The notes under the pieces: model-generated
Database searches by the model: none
What the model was told of the DNA's origin: nothing
What the model saw: the letters and a program-made list of their open reading frames with translations, nothing else
Position numbers and translations under genes: made by a program
Shown: positions 50,338 to 58,977 of the stretch, piece by piece
Position numbering within the stretch: the stretch's first letter is position 1
Layout of the letters: every line of letters starts with the position of its first letter
Origin: CADEED01 sp964444835
GTDB lineage: Bacteria; Pseudomonadota; Gammaproteobacteria; Steroidobacterales; Steroidobacteraceae
Direction: 5' to 3'
NCBI GenBank assembly: GCA_964444835.1
Contig: CAYUIT010000011.1
Location: forward strand, 1-64,000
DNA length: 64,000 nucleotides

Positions 50338-52173
50338 CTACTCGACCGTCACGCTCTTGGCGAGATTACGCGGCTGGTCGACGTCCGTGCCCTTCAAGAT
50401 GGCGACGTGGTACGACAGTAGCTGCAACGGAATCGTGTAGACGATCGGCGCCTGGAAGTAGCTGACATGCTTCGGCATGTTGATGACCGTGACGCCTTCC
50501 GACGATTCCATCCCGGAGTCCGGGTCGGCGAACACGATCAACTCGCCGCCGCGCGCGCGCACTTCCATCAAGTTCGACTTCAGCTTCTCGAGCAAGTCGT
50601 TGTTAGGCGCTACCGTGATCACCGGCATGTCCGCATCCACGAGCGCGAGCGGCCCGTGCTTGAGCTCGCCAGCCGGATACGCCTCCGCATGGATGTACGA
50701 GATTTCCTTGAGCTTGAGCGAGCCTTCCATCGCGATCGGGTGCATCGCACCGCGGCCCAGGAACAACGTGTGGTGCTTCTCGGCGAAGCGCTTCGCCAAC
50801 TCATGGATGACGGGATCGAGTGCGAGTGTCTTTTCGATCAAGCCTGGAATCTCGACCAGGCGCTGCACCAAGCCGCGCTCGCGCTCGGCGTCAGCCGTGT
50901 GATATTTCGCGATCGCGATCACGAGCATGCTGAGCGCCGTGAGCTGCGTCGTGAACGCTTTCGTCGAGGCCACGCCAATCTCCGGACCCGCGCGCGTCAG
51001 CATCACGAGTTCCGACTCGCGCACGAGCGAACTCTCCGGCACGTTGCAAATTGCCAGCGACGAGAGATAACCCGCCTGCTTCGCCAGACGCAACGCCGCG
51101 AGCGTGTCGGCCGTCTCGCCCGACTGCGAGATCGTCACGAACAACGAATTCTTCGGCACGACCGGATTGCGGTAGCGGTACTCGCTCGCGATCTCAACCG
51201 AGCATGGAATCTTGCAAATCTGCTCAATGAAGTAGCGCGCAACGGCACCCGAGTGATAGCTCGTGCCGCACGCGACGATATGCACGTGCTCCGTGCGCTT
51301 GAAGATCTCGGTGGCCGCCGGCCCGAATGCCGCTTCGAGCAAGCGCCCGTTCGCCACACGCTCCTGCAACGTGTTCGCCACGGCGCGCGGCTGCTCGTGG
51401 ATCTCTTTCAACATGAAGTGGCGATACTGACCCTTCTCGGCCGCATCGGCTGACAGCTCGCTCTCGCGAATCGGCCGCTCGACGCTCGCACCGGTTTTGT
51501 CGAGCACTTTGATCGACGTCCGGCGAACCTCCGCCACGTCGCCCTCTTCGAGGAACATGAAGCGGCGCGTCACAGGCAACAGCGCAGACACGTCTGACGC
51601 TACAAAATTCTCGTCGACGCCCAAGCCGACGACGACCGGGCAACCTTCGCGCGCCAAGATGATGCGCTCCGGCTCGTGCTCACTAACAACCGCGAGCGCA
51701 TAGGCGCCCTCGAGCTCCGCCACCGTGGCGCGCACCGCCTTGAACAAGTCCTTGTGCGACGCCAAGTGATGGTGAATACGGTGCGCGATCACTTCCGTGT
51801 CGGTTTCCGACGAAAAGGTGTAGCCCGCGCGCTTCAACTCATCGCGCAGCTCGTCATGATTCTCGATGATGCCGTTGTGGACGATCGCAAGACCATCGCG
51901 AGAAATATGCGGATGCGCGTTGCGCTCCGAGGGCACACCGTGCGTGGCCCAGCGCGTATGCGCGATGCCGATCTTGCCGTGCGTCGGGTCGGCCTCGATC
52001 GCATCTTGCAGCATCTTCACCTTGCCGACGGTGCGCATGCGCTTCAGCTTCGCAGTGCCGTTCAGCACAGCGAGGCCGGCGGAGTCGTAGCCGCGATACT
52101 CGAGGCGGCGCAGGCCTTCCATCAAGATCGGAACTACATTGCGTTCAGCGATTGCGCCTACGATGCCACACAT
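50338..52173 (-). CDS. glmS: Glutamine--fructose-6-phosphate aminotransferase (isomerizing)
   Basis: 611 residues. Cys2 of 'MCGIVGAIAERNV' is the glutaminase nucleophile after Met removal; two SIS isomerase domains ('SQSGETADTLAALR', 'CGTSYHSG'), closing 'LAKSVTVE', the usual end. Makes glucosamine-6-phosphate, precursor of UDP-GlcNAc for wall, LPS and amino-sugar polysaccharide. Follows the PEP-CTERM-type outer-membrane gene by 44 bp on the same strand, so it may be cotranscribed with exopolysaccharide genes. No glmS ribozyme-like leader is apparent; that class is Gram-positive. Confidence 0.98.
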   Translation of the reverse strand: MCGIVGAIAERNVVPILMEGLRRLEYRGYDSAGLAVLNGTAKLKRMRTVGKVKMLQDAIEADPTHGKIGIAHTRWATHGVPSERNAHPHISRDGLAIVHNGIIENHDELRDELKRAGYTFSSETDTEVIAHRIHHHLASHKDLFKAVRATVAELEGAYALAVVSEHEPERIILAREGCPVVVGLGVDENFVASDVSALLPVTRRFMFLEEGDVAEVRRTSIKVLDKTGASVERPIRESELSADAAEKGQYRHFMLKEIHEQPRAVANTLQERVANGRLLEAAFGPAATEIFKRTEHVHIVACGTSYHSGAVARYFIEQICKIPCSVEIASEYRYRNPVVPKNSLFVTISQSGETADTLAALRLAKQAGYLSSLAICNVPESSLVRESELVMLTRAGPEIGVASTKAFTTQLTALSMLVIAIAKYHTADAERERGLVQRLVEIPGLIEKTLALDPVIHELAKRFAEKHHTLFLGRGAMHPIAMEGSLKLKEISYIHAEAYPAGELKHGPLALVDADMPVITVAPNNDLLEKLKSNLMEVRARGGELIVFADPDSGMESSEGVTVINMPKHVSYFQAPIVYTIPLQLLSYHVAILKGTDVDQPRNLAKSVTVE

Positions 52174-52217
52174 AACGAATTGACCTTTGCGGGAAGTGCG
52201 AACGGATGAAGGATGCG

Positions 52218-53561
52218 CTAGCGCGGTCCTTCGACCTCTTCTGTCGTGACCGAATCCGGCGACCACGGCGCATAGCGCAGCAGCAGTCGGGCCGAGCGCT
52301 CGTCGTAATCGAAGCCGCCGAAGCTGCCATCGCGTTGCCGGTCTTCGAGCGTCAACGCCACGGACATCGCGCGCGTGAAGCGCCAACGCACCGCCACGCC
52401 GAGTAGGCGGTCCTCAATGTCATACGGCTGCGCCTCGAGCTTGTCGGTCGTCTGCCCGAGCTGCACAGTCAGATCAAGCTGCGGCGTCATCCGCCGCTGG
52501 AAGATAAATCGGAAGTCGCTCAGCCGACGGTTCACCGAAGTGCTGACGGAATACTCTTCTTTCACTGAGCTACCGGTCAGGGACACCGTCGTCCGCGGCC
52601 GACGATAGAACAGCGTCGCACCGAACCGCGTCTGCTCGAACGGCTCGGCCGCCGGCAGCAGCAAGTCGTAGTCGCTGGTCGGAGCTTCATCAACCCGGAA
52701 TCGCCGCGCTCGCTCGCCGGTGGTCGAGAACTCGCGACCCGCATCGAATTGCAGCGAAAAGCTCGGCGTCAAACGCCGCAGCAATAGGATGCGAAATAAC
52801 GGTCCGCTCTGGTCGACGACGGCGCCCTCGACCTCCGTGACGCCAGCTTCAATGTTGAGTTCGGTGCGAACGGAGTCCGTCAGAAACTCGAGCGAATACT
52901 CGCGCCGATCAAACTCGGGGTTGTCGAGCACAACCGTCGTATCGGACGCCTCAAATCGCTCAACACTCGCGCTGATGCCGATCTGGCTCCGCGGCGACAG
53001 CCGCCGCGTCAAACCGATGCCGCCCAAGAAGCGCTCGGAGTCGAACTCTTCGCTGCTCGAAAAATCTGAGCGGCTGTAGCGGCCCTCAGCCTCGAAGTTC
53101 ATGTTCGCACTCAACGGCAGCGTGATGTTCGGCCCCGTCTGAAACTGATTGAACCCTTGGCTGTTGTTAGGTGAAAACGGTACGAGAAAGTCCTCGCGCA
53201 AGCGCGCGTAGCTTTCACTTGCCATCCAGGAGAATCGATCTTGGATGATCTCGTAGGCACCGCGAAAATCAGCGCTGCCAAACAGATCGTTATCGACGAC
53301 GTCGGTGCCGAAGAACCACAAGTAGGAGATATCGGCGATGCCTTCCAGCGTGAGGCGGCCCTGGTCGCGTTGCGCCGTGAATTCGAGGCCTGCGATCGCC
53401 GCACTCGCCGATTCTGGCGACGCGGCCGTTCGGGTCACGTTGTCCGTGAAACCCACGCCGGTCTTCAGAATGAGGTTGTAGTCCTGGGCGCACAGCGAGC
53501 CACTGGCGACCAACGCCAGAACACAGAGTGCGCTCGTGGCCCGATGCTTTCGATCAATCAT
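52218..53561 (-). CDS. PEP-CTERM/exosortase-system-associated outer-membrane beta-barrel protein (TIGR03016 type)
   Basis: 447 residues with a signal peptide ending near 'GSLCA'. Regularly alternating beta strands with aromatic ends and charged turns throughout, and the family's opening 'GFTDNVTRT' segment after the signal peptide; 'GISASVERFEASDTTVVLDNPEFDRREY' type strands. In XrtA loci this family accompanies polysaccharide export and is thought to act in the outer membrane. Located between the SLBB export gene and glmS, 44 bp from each on the same strand. Family placement from memory of the pattern; barrel nature is clear. Confidence 0.85.
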   Translation of the reverse strand: MIDRKHRATSALCVLALVASGSLCAQDYNLILKTGVGFTDNVTRTAASPESASAAIAGLEFTAQRDQGRLTLEGIADISYLWFFGTDVVDNDLFGSADFRGAYEIIQDRFSWMASESYARLREDFLVPFSPNNSQGFNQFQTGPNITLPLSANMNFEAEGRYSRSDFSSSEEFDSERFLGGIGLTRRLSPRSQIGISASVERFEASDTTVVLDNPEFDRREYSLEFLTDSVRTELNIEAGVTEVEGAVVDQSGPLFRILLLRRLTPSFSLQFDAGREFSTTGERARRFRVDEAPTSDYDLLLPAAEPFEQTRFGATLFYRRPRTTVSLTGSSVKEEYSVSTSVNRRLSDFRFIFQRRMTPQLDLTVQLGQTTDKLEAQPYDIEDRLLGVAVRWRFTRAMSVALTLEDRQRDGSFGGFDYDERSARLLLRYAPWSPDSVTTEEVEGPR

Positions 53562-53605
53562 GCGTCACTCTCCGCCCACGTCACACAGCGGTGCACACGG
53601 GGGCA

Positions 53606-54316
53606 CTAGAAAATCGATTGGGGAATGATCAACACGTCGCCGGGCTTCAGCTCGAGGTTCTGGCGCATGTCGCCGCGCTCGAGCAAGGCCCCGAGTTTCA
53701 CGCGAATCTCTGTCGACTTGCCGTTGACCTGGCGAACGATTTTGGCGCGATTAGGCGAGGCGAAATCCGTCAAGCCACCGACTAACAACAGAGCATCCAG
53801 AACGCGCATTCCCTCGCGATGCGGAATGCCCTGCGGCGTGCGGACCTGGCCAACCACCTTCACTTGCGAAAACACGCTCAGCGCGGAGCTGACGATGATG
53901 TTCACCTGCGGTGATCGCACGTATTCCGCCAATACGGTTTCAACGTCGCGCGCTAACTGCGTGGGCGTCTTCCCAACCGCGATCATGTCCTCAACCAGCG
54001 GCGTGGAAATCTTTCCGTCAGGCCGGACCGGAACCGTGACCGACAGCTCGGGATTGCGCCACACGAACACCTGGATCGTGTCGCCGGGGCCGATGATGTA
54101 CAGGGAGCCCGTATCATCGGTGGACGAGACGACCTTGGCCGATGCGCCAGCCGCTGGAGCCCCCGGAGGAGCCCCTGGAGCGGCCGTGGCCGGGCTTGCA
54201 GCCGCGCCTTGGGCACGGGCGAGACCGCCGATCCCCAAGAGCACAGCGCCCGCCAGAATCGCCATCCATAGCTTAGGAACTAGACATAATGTCTTTTCAG
54301 CAGGCGTACGCGTCAT
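53606..54316 (-). CDS. Polysaccharide export protein (Wza-like/SLBB; XrtA-locus type)
   Basis: 236 residues; ATG before a signal peptide ('LWMAILAGAVLLGIGGLARAQ'). Poly_export domain from about 68: 'LYIIGPGDTIQVFVWRNPELSVTVPVRPDGKISTPL' (in pieces), then one SLBB domain ('VKVVGQVRTPQGIPHREGMRVLDALLLVGGL') and a terminal 'LELKPGDVLIIPQS'. No Cys, so not a lipoprotein, unlike E. coli Wza. Forms part of the periplasmic-outer-membrane export path. Cotranscribed with the beta-barrel gene; upstream deacetylase is 146 bp away. Confidence 0.92.
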   Translation of the reverse strand: MTRTPAEKTLCLVPKLWMAILAGAVLLGIGGLARAQGAAASPATAAPGAPPGAPAAGASAKVVSSTDDTGSLYIIGPGDTIQVFVWRNPELSVTVPVRPDGKISTPLVEDMIAVGKTPTQLARDVETVLAEYVRSPQVNIIVSSALSVFSQVKVVGQVRTPQGIPHREGMRVLDALLLVGGLTDFASPNRAKIVRQVNGKSTEIRVKLGALLERGDMRQNLELKPGDVLIIPQSIF

Positions 54317-54462
54317 GAACCCCGGAGCCTCGAAGTTGGAATTACCAGTGAGCGCGCGATGATACCGCAACTGTTTGAGGCTCTTTCCGATCCGCAACGC
54401 GACCTGACAAAAGTGCGGCGCATCTCGCATTGCACGAGTGCGATTTCAGACAAGCAGAGAAA

Positions 54463-55449
54463 TTAGGCGCCGACGACCGCGCTGGGGTTGGGTGCGCCGT
54501 CGAAAGCCGGGCGTCCATCAGCGGCACCCGCCGGCCGACCCAACGGCACGACCACGGAGCCCGCCTGGGCGGGAATCAGGCCTTCGGCCGAGAGCACTTG
54601 GCGCACGCTGCCGAACCGAAAATCGGTCATCAGGCGCTGCAGGCGATCCTCACACCGCGCCAGGTTGGTGTAGTGGCGGAAGCGTGAAAAGCGGCTGGTG
54701 CTGATGCGCGGCTGCTCCGGGTCCAATTCCCACGGGTGCAGGTAGAACATGAACGGCTGGCGCCGCGCCCGGTTGATCTGCCGCAAGCCCGCACGCGTCA
54801 GGGCGTACGGCAAAATTCGGAAATAGCCGCCGCCGGATACCGGAATTCGCAGGTTTCCAAGGGTCGCCACCGACATCGGGAACTCGACCAGCGTCCGACC
54901 CGACGGCGCCGTGATCTTGTACGGGGCCAGCTCCGAATTCGGGATCCCGTAGCGATCGTGGCGCACGGGGAAAACGCTCGAATCGTAGGTAAAGCCCAGA
55001 TCGATCAGGCAGTCGAGCGCCCACATCGATTGCTCGATGATCGAGAAACTGGCGGCCCGGTAGCCGAGCACCGGCTTGCCGGTGAGATCCTCGAGGTACT
55101 TTTTCGAGCGGCTCGTCTCTTGAAAGAATTCTTCGCGGTCCTGCTTGTAGATCAACCGATGCGAGAAACCGTGGCACGCCACCTCGTGGCCCGCGCGCTG
55201 AATCTCACGCACGAGTTGCGGCGAACGCTCCGCGACCCAGCCCAGCACGAACATCGTGCCGCGGACACCGTGTTGCGCCATGAGCTCAAGCAGCTTGTGG
55301 GTGCTTGCTTCGCAGCGATACTCCATCTTCGACCAGTCCGCGCGCGGGATCGACGGCGCAAGCGCCTCGACATGGAAATAGTCTTCGACGTCAATCGAGA
55401 ACGCATTGACGATGTCGGTCGAAGGATGGGAGACGGACTGCTTGATCAT
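54463..55449 (-). CDS. XrtA-system polysaccharide deacetylase (DUF3473 type)
   Basis: 328 residues. NodB-homology domain: 'FSIDVEDYFHVEA' (general base Asp), 'GHEVACHGFSHRL' (metal His pair), 'GYRAASFSI', and the C-terminal DUF3473 element 'FYLHPWELDPEQPR', characteristic of the deacetylases of PEP-CTERM/XrtA loci. Probably removes acetyl groups from hexosamine units of the exported polysaccharide, in the periplasm or cytoplasm. The gene lies at the head of the minus-strand block running to glmS; no exosortase, chain-length or tyrosine-kinase gene adjacent. Confidence 0.92.
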   Translation of the reverse strand: MIKQSVSHPSTDIVNAFSIDVEDYFHVEALAPSIPRADWSKMEYRCEASTHKLLELMAQHGVRGTMFVLGWVAERSPQLVREIQRAGHEVACHGFSHRLIYKQDREEFFQETSRSKKYLEDLTGKPVLGYRAASFSIIEQSMWALDCLIDLGFTYDSSVFPVRHDRYGIPNSELAPYKITAPSGRTLVEFPMSVATLGNLRIPVSGGGYFRILPYALTRAGLRQINRARRQPFMFYLHPWELDPEQPRISTSRFSRFRHYTNLARCEDRLQRLMTDFRFGSVRQVLSAEGLIPAQAGSVVVPLGRPAGAADGRPAFDGAPNPSAVVGA

Positions 55450-55792
55450 TGAAGCTATCGCACCGCAATATGACCACTTCCAGCAATCCCCTAAACACAT
55501 GTGTCGGTGTTCTTGGCAATTGCGCCGGGTGGGCATTTCCTCGCGAAATCCTAGGCATAGCGGCGCGTCGGCGCCGTGACGCCGTACCCGTTTCGGGTGT
55601 CCCTATTTCAGGGGGCGCCTTCGGTATCGCGAATGGGCGGCAATAAGTCGTAGACGACCGCCGTCGCACAGATCGGAACCAGTTCCGACGTGACAAAACT
55701 CAGCCGCCTATACTTTAAGTCGCTAGTGCGCACGGCGGGACGCTTAATGCCCCTCGCGGGGCCACGCTGTCGTTCGCCGAGTCGGCTCTCGC
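55450..55792. promoter_or_regulatory. Divergent intergenic region, 343 bp, with palindromes
   Basis: Separates the XrtA-type deacetylase (minus) from the flippase (plus) gene and should carry both promoters. No coding frame that I can support. Contains a perfect 16-bp palindrome at 55673-55688 and the 10-bp palindrome ACACATGTGT at 55495-55504. TATACT at 55709-55714 could be a -10 element for the flippase gene, but no well-spaced -35 is seen. The region is visibly more A/T-rich than the rest of the window. Confidence 0.55.
55673..55688. promoter_or_regulatory. 16-bp perfect palindrome, operator candidate for polysaccharide genes
   Basis: TCGGAAC-N2-GTTCCGA. It lies 20 bp upstream of a TATACT hexamer, so a bound protein would touch the -35 region of a plus-strand promoter. 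Length and symmetry suit a dimeric repressor or activator; which protein is not known. Confidence 0.5.
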
Positions 55793-57283
55793 ATGCAAGA
55801 AACCATGAAGAAAATGGCCTCCGGGGCCATGTGGATGGTGTTGTTCAAGTTCGTCGAACGCGGACTTGGCCTCATCAGCACCCTGATTCTCGTACGGCTG
55901 CTCACCCCCAACGACTTCGGCGTCGTCGCGATGGCGATGTCATTCGTGGCTTTGCTCGAGCTGCTGTCCGCGTTCGGCTTCGATATCGCTTTGATCCGCA
56001 AACGCGACGCCGATCGCTCCCATTACGACACGGCTTGGACATTCAACGTACTGCTCGGCGCGGCAATCGCCATCTGCATGTTGCTGCTGGCAGATCAATT
56101 GGCGCGCTTCTATCGCGAGCCGCAACTGAGCACGATTGTGAGCGTGCTTGCGATCGGCGCGTTCGTACAAGGATTCGAGAACATCGGCACTGTCGCGTTT
56201 CGCAAGGAACTGGACTTCGCACGCGAGTTTCGCTTTCAAGTCGGCAAGAAGATCGCCAGTTTTCTCACCACCATTCCACTTGCCCTCGCGGTCGGAAACT
56301 ACTGGGCACTGATCGCCGGCATCGTCGCCGGACGCTGCGCTTCCGTCGCGCTCTCGTATTGGGTTCATCCCTACCGGCCGCGTTGGTCGCTCGCGGGTCG
56401 AGCCGACTTGCTGCACTTCTCCAAGTGGCTACTCGTGAACAACGTGCTGAGTTTCTTTCGCGAGCGCATCTCGGACATTCTGATCGGGCGCGCTGCAGGC
56501 GCGCGGACCTTGGGTCTCTACAACGTGTCGTACGAGGTCGCAAACCTCCCAACGACCGAATTGGTCATGCCGATCAACCGTGCGGTCTACCCCTCGTATG
56601 CGAATCTCAGCGACAACAGCGACTCCTTGCGCCATGGATTCGGTGCCGTCATCGGAGTGATCGCGCTGTTCGCGGTTCCAGCCGGCGTCGGTATCGCTGC
56701 GGTTGCCGAAGCGCTGACGCCCGTGATGTTAGGACCGCAGTGGAGCGATGCTGCCGACTTGATCGAAGTGTTAGCTCTGTTCGGCGTCACGATGGCGTTG
56801 CAGACCAACTCCTATTCCGTTTACCTCGCTATCGGTAAGCCGCATCTGCAAGCCATCGTCTCGACGGCATTCCTCGCGGTGCTTGCGCCGTCGATGTGGT
56901 TCTTGACCCAGGCCATGGGGGCTCGCGGTGCCGGTATTGCCTGTTTGGCGGCAGGTCTTGTATCACTACCGGTGAACTACTGGATCGTGCTGCGCCAGTT
57001 GCGCTTGTCTTTCGGCCAACTCGCGCGGCAACTGTGGCGCCCCCTCGTCGCGGCCTTGAGCATGTTCGGCGCGCTGCATTTCTTGACGAATGCGTTCGCG
57101 CGCCCCGCCGAGAGCTTACTCGGTCTGGCGCAGTTGTTAGGTTACGTCGGAGCGGGCGCCGTCATTTACGTATCGGCCATCGCAGCGTTGTGGTTCTTGT
57201 CGGGCCGGCCGGCGGGCGCCGAGGACGCCGTGGTGCGACGTGCCGCGCAGTGGCTGCAAGCTAGGCGTGCCAGCCGTGGCTGA
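55793..57283 (+). CDS. Polysaccharide flippase (Wzx/WzxC-like, MOP superfamily)
   Basis: 496 residues with about 14 hydrophobic segments. Start 'MQETMKKMASGAMWMVLFKFVERGLGLISTLILVRLL' and 'LTPNDFGVVAMAMSFV' (read in pieces) follow the Polysacc_synt/WzxC pattern, with 'GLYNVSYEVANLPTTELVMPINRAVYPSYA' in the middle. Moves lipid-linked repeat units across the inner membrane. Contains one of the only two dispersed-motif copies in the last 10 kb, near its 3' end. Overlaps the start of the UPF0104 gene. Confidence 0.92.
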   Translation: MQETMKKMASGAMWMVLFKFVERGLGLISTLILVRLLTPNDFGVVAMAMSFVALLELLSAFGFDIALIRKRDADRSHYDTAWTFNVLLGAAIAICMLLLADQLARFYREPQLSTIVSVLAIGAFVQGFENIGTVAFRKELDFAREFRFQVGKKIASFLTTIPLALAVGNYWALIAGIVAGRCASVALSYWVHPYRPRWSLAGRADLLHFSKWLLVNNVLSFFRERISDILIGRAAGARTLGLYNVSYEVANLPTTELVMPINRAVYPSYANLSDNSDSLRHGFGAVIGVIALFAVPAGVGIAAVAEALTPVMLGPQWSDAADLIEVLALFGVTMALQTNSYSVYLAIGKPHLQAIVSTAFLAVLAPSMWFLTQAMGARGAGIACLAAGLVSLPVNYWIVLRQLRLSFGQLARQLWRPLVAALSMFGALHFLTNAFARPAESLLGLAQLLGYVGAGAVIYVSAIAALWFLSGRPAGAEDAVVRRAAQWLQARRASRG

Positions 57284-58307
57284 GCCCGTGACGCAAGTAC
57301 CGGTGGCCTCGGGCTCACGGCTCAAGTTCGCCGTACTGCTGATTGCGGGGCTCGCCCTCGGCTTGCTATTTGCGGCACTCGCGATGCGCGATGTGGACTG
57401 GGCGGAGCTCCAGCGTGCGCTCGTCACGGCTCAGTGGCGCTGGATTGGGCCATTTCTCGTGGCGCTATTTGTCTTCTATTGGGTGAAGACCTTTCGCTGG
57501 CGGCAGTTGCTATCGCCCATCGTCACTGTGCGAACGCGCGAGCTGTTCGCCCCAGTCATGATCGGTTACGCCGGAAGTGCGTTGCTACCGATGCAGCTCG
57601 GCGATCTCGCTCGGACGGCCATTGCGGCACGGCAGACGCGCCAGCCGGCATTCGCCATCTTTGCGTCGATTGCCTTGGAGCGAGTGTTCGATTTGCTCGG
57701 GATTCTAGTGGTGCTAGTCATGGCGCTCGTTGCGTTTCACGCTCAGATCCCAAGCGTGGTGATCACGGCTGGCTATTGGCTCGCAGCCGCGATCGCCGGT
57801 GTCTCACTTCTGATGCTGGCGTACGTCTATCAAACCGAATTCTTCTTGCGCATCGTCCGCGTACTAACGAGTCGCCTACGCGCGGAGTTGCGCGAGCGAA
57901 TCCTGATGCAAGTGGCGCGCGGTGTGGACGGGCTTGCGAGCATGCGCGACGCGCGCCTCGCGCTGAGCGCATTAGTCACCTCATTACTGCAGTGGCTACT
58001 GATGTGGGCCTGCGTATGGATGAGTTTGCAAGCAGCGCACATCGAGTTGCCGATGGCGGCTGCACTGGTCGTGCTCGTGCTCACGGTGATCGGCATATCG
58101 TTGCCGTCGACGCCCGGCTACTTCGGCAACATCCAGCTGGCTTACGTCTTGGCACTCAAGCCATTTGGTGTTGCACCGGAGGCCGCGCTCGCAGCATCGC
58201 TGTTCTTTCACGCACTCGCATACCCCGCCGTCATCGTTGCCGGCTTTGCGCTGCTACCGAGCGCGAAAGTGGACTGGGCGTTCTTGCGCAGTAGCGCGCG
58301 ACTCTAA
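57276..58307 (+). CDS. UPF0104/lysylphosphatidylglycerol-synthase-TM-like membrane protein
   Basis: 343 residues from GTG 57276, overlapping the flippase stop; GTG 57267 is an alternative. Eight or so membrane segments with the family's conserved pieces: 'FYWVKTFRWRQLLSP', 'MIGYAGSALLPMQLGDLARTAIAARQTRQP', 'ALERVFDLLG', 'SLPSTPGYFGNIQLAYVLAL'. Stand-alone proteins of this type accompany polysaccharide and glycolipid genes, possibly as flippases or permeases; no lysyl-transferase domain present. Convergent with the methyltransferase, 10 bp between stops. Confidence 0.88.
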   Translation: MAEPVTQVPVASGSRLKFAVLLIAGLALGLLFAALAMRDVDWAELQRALVTAQWRWIGPFLVALFVFYWVKTFRWRQLLSPIVTVRTRELFAPVMIGYAGSALLPMQLGDLARTAIAARQTRQPAFAIFASIALERVFDLLGILVVLVMALVAFHAQIPSVVITAGYWLAAAIAGVSLLMLAYVYQTEFFLRIVRVLTSRLRAELRERILMQVARGVDGLASMRDARLALSALVTSLLQWLLMWACVWMSLQAAHIELPMAAALVVLVLTVIGISLPSTPGYFGNIQLAYVLALKPFGVAPEAALAASLFFHALAYPAVIVAGFALLPSAKVDWAFLRSSARL

Positions 58308-58317
58308 CGAGTCGGAC

Positions 58318-58977
58318 TCAGCGGCGCCGCATGCGCAGCGCGCTGTAAAGCCGCAACAGCCGACCGCCGAGCGGCGGCACGCTGAGTTGGCGCTCTTGCT
58401 CGAAGTAACGATGCAGAGCGGGCATGAGACGCTCGCGCCGATCTCCGTATTGCGAGGCCTTCTCCCCAGTCAACACTCGCAGACCCCAATCGACGAGCGG
58501 CGAGAAGCCGGGGGTCACACACACGAGTCGCCCACCAGGCTTCAAGACACGAACCATCTCGCGGCAAGCCACATCGATATCTGGGATGTACTCGAGTGCG
58601 CTGACCGACACGATGCAGTCGAAATGCGCATCCGGAAACGGCAGCGACTCAGCGGAGCCCGAGTGCAGTTCGGCGACGACGCCATGCTTCTGCAAGCTCT
58701 CGGCGACTTGTTGATTGCAAGGATGCGGATCGATTCCGTAAAGCCCGGTGGAGTACCGAGCCAGCTCGGGCATGAACACACCGCTGCCGTAACCGATCTC
58801 GAGCAATCGCTCGCAACGCTCCCCCGCCAGCAACTTCGAGATCAGGCGAAAGCGCCAGCGTTGAATCATTCCGATCAACGGTTGGTAGTTCCAGTCGGCG
58901 TGATCGACGGGATTCGTCTTGACGAGCGCTTCACGCGGCAGCAATCGAAGGGATGGCATGGCTGACTCACTATTCAT
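58318..58977 (-). CDS. Class I SAM-dependent methyltransferase (last gene of surface-modification operon)
   Basis: 219 residues from an ATG overlapping the GNAT stop by 4 bp. SAM motif I 'LLEIGYGSGVFMPEL' at about 57-71, 'GIDPHPCNQQVAESL', 'FDCIVSVSALEYIPD', 'VLKPGGRLVCVTPGF'. The closing third is basic and may contact membrane or lipid-linked sugar. Given the context, sugar O-methylation is a reasonable guess. Probably cotranscribed with the genes upstream to 62793 or beyond. Confidence 0.88.
   Translation of the reverse strand: MNSESAMPSLRLLPREALVKTNPVDHADWNYQPLIGMIQRWRFRLISKLLAGERCERLLEIGYGSGVFMPELARYSTGLYGIDPHPCNQQVAESLQKHGVVAELHSGSAESLPFPDAHFDCIVSVSALEYIPDIDVACREMVRVLKPGGRLVCVTPGFSPLVDWGLRVLTGEKASQYGDRRERLMPALHRYFEQERQLSVPPLGGRLLRLYSALRMRRR

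Noticed and set aside
55450..55792. Sigma-54 promoter for the polysaccharide genes
   Set aside because: A GG-N10-GC pair can be found near 55530, but the flanking bases do not match TGGCACG/TTGCW and it is far from both starts.
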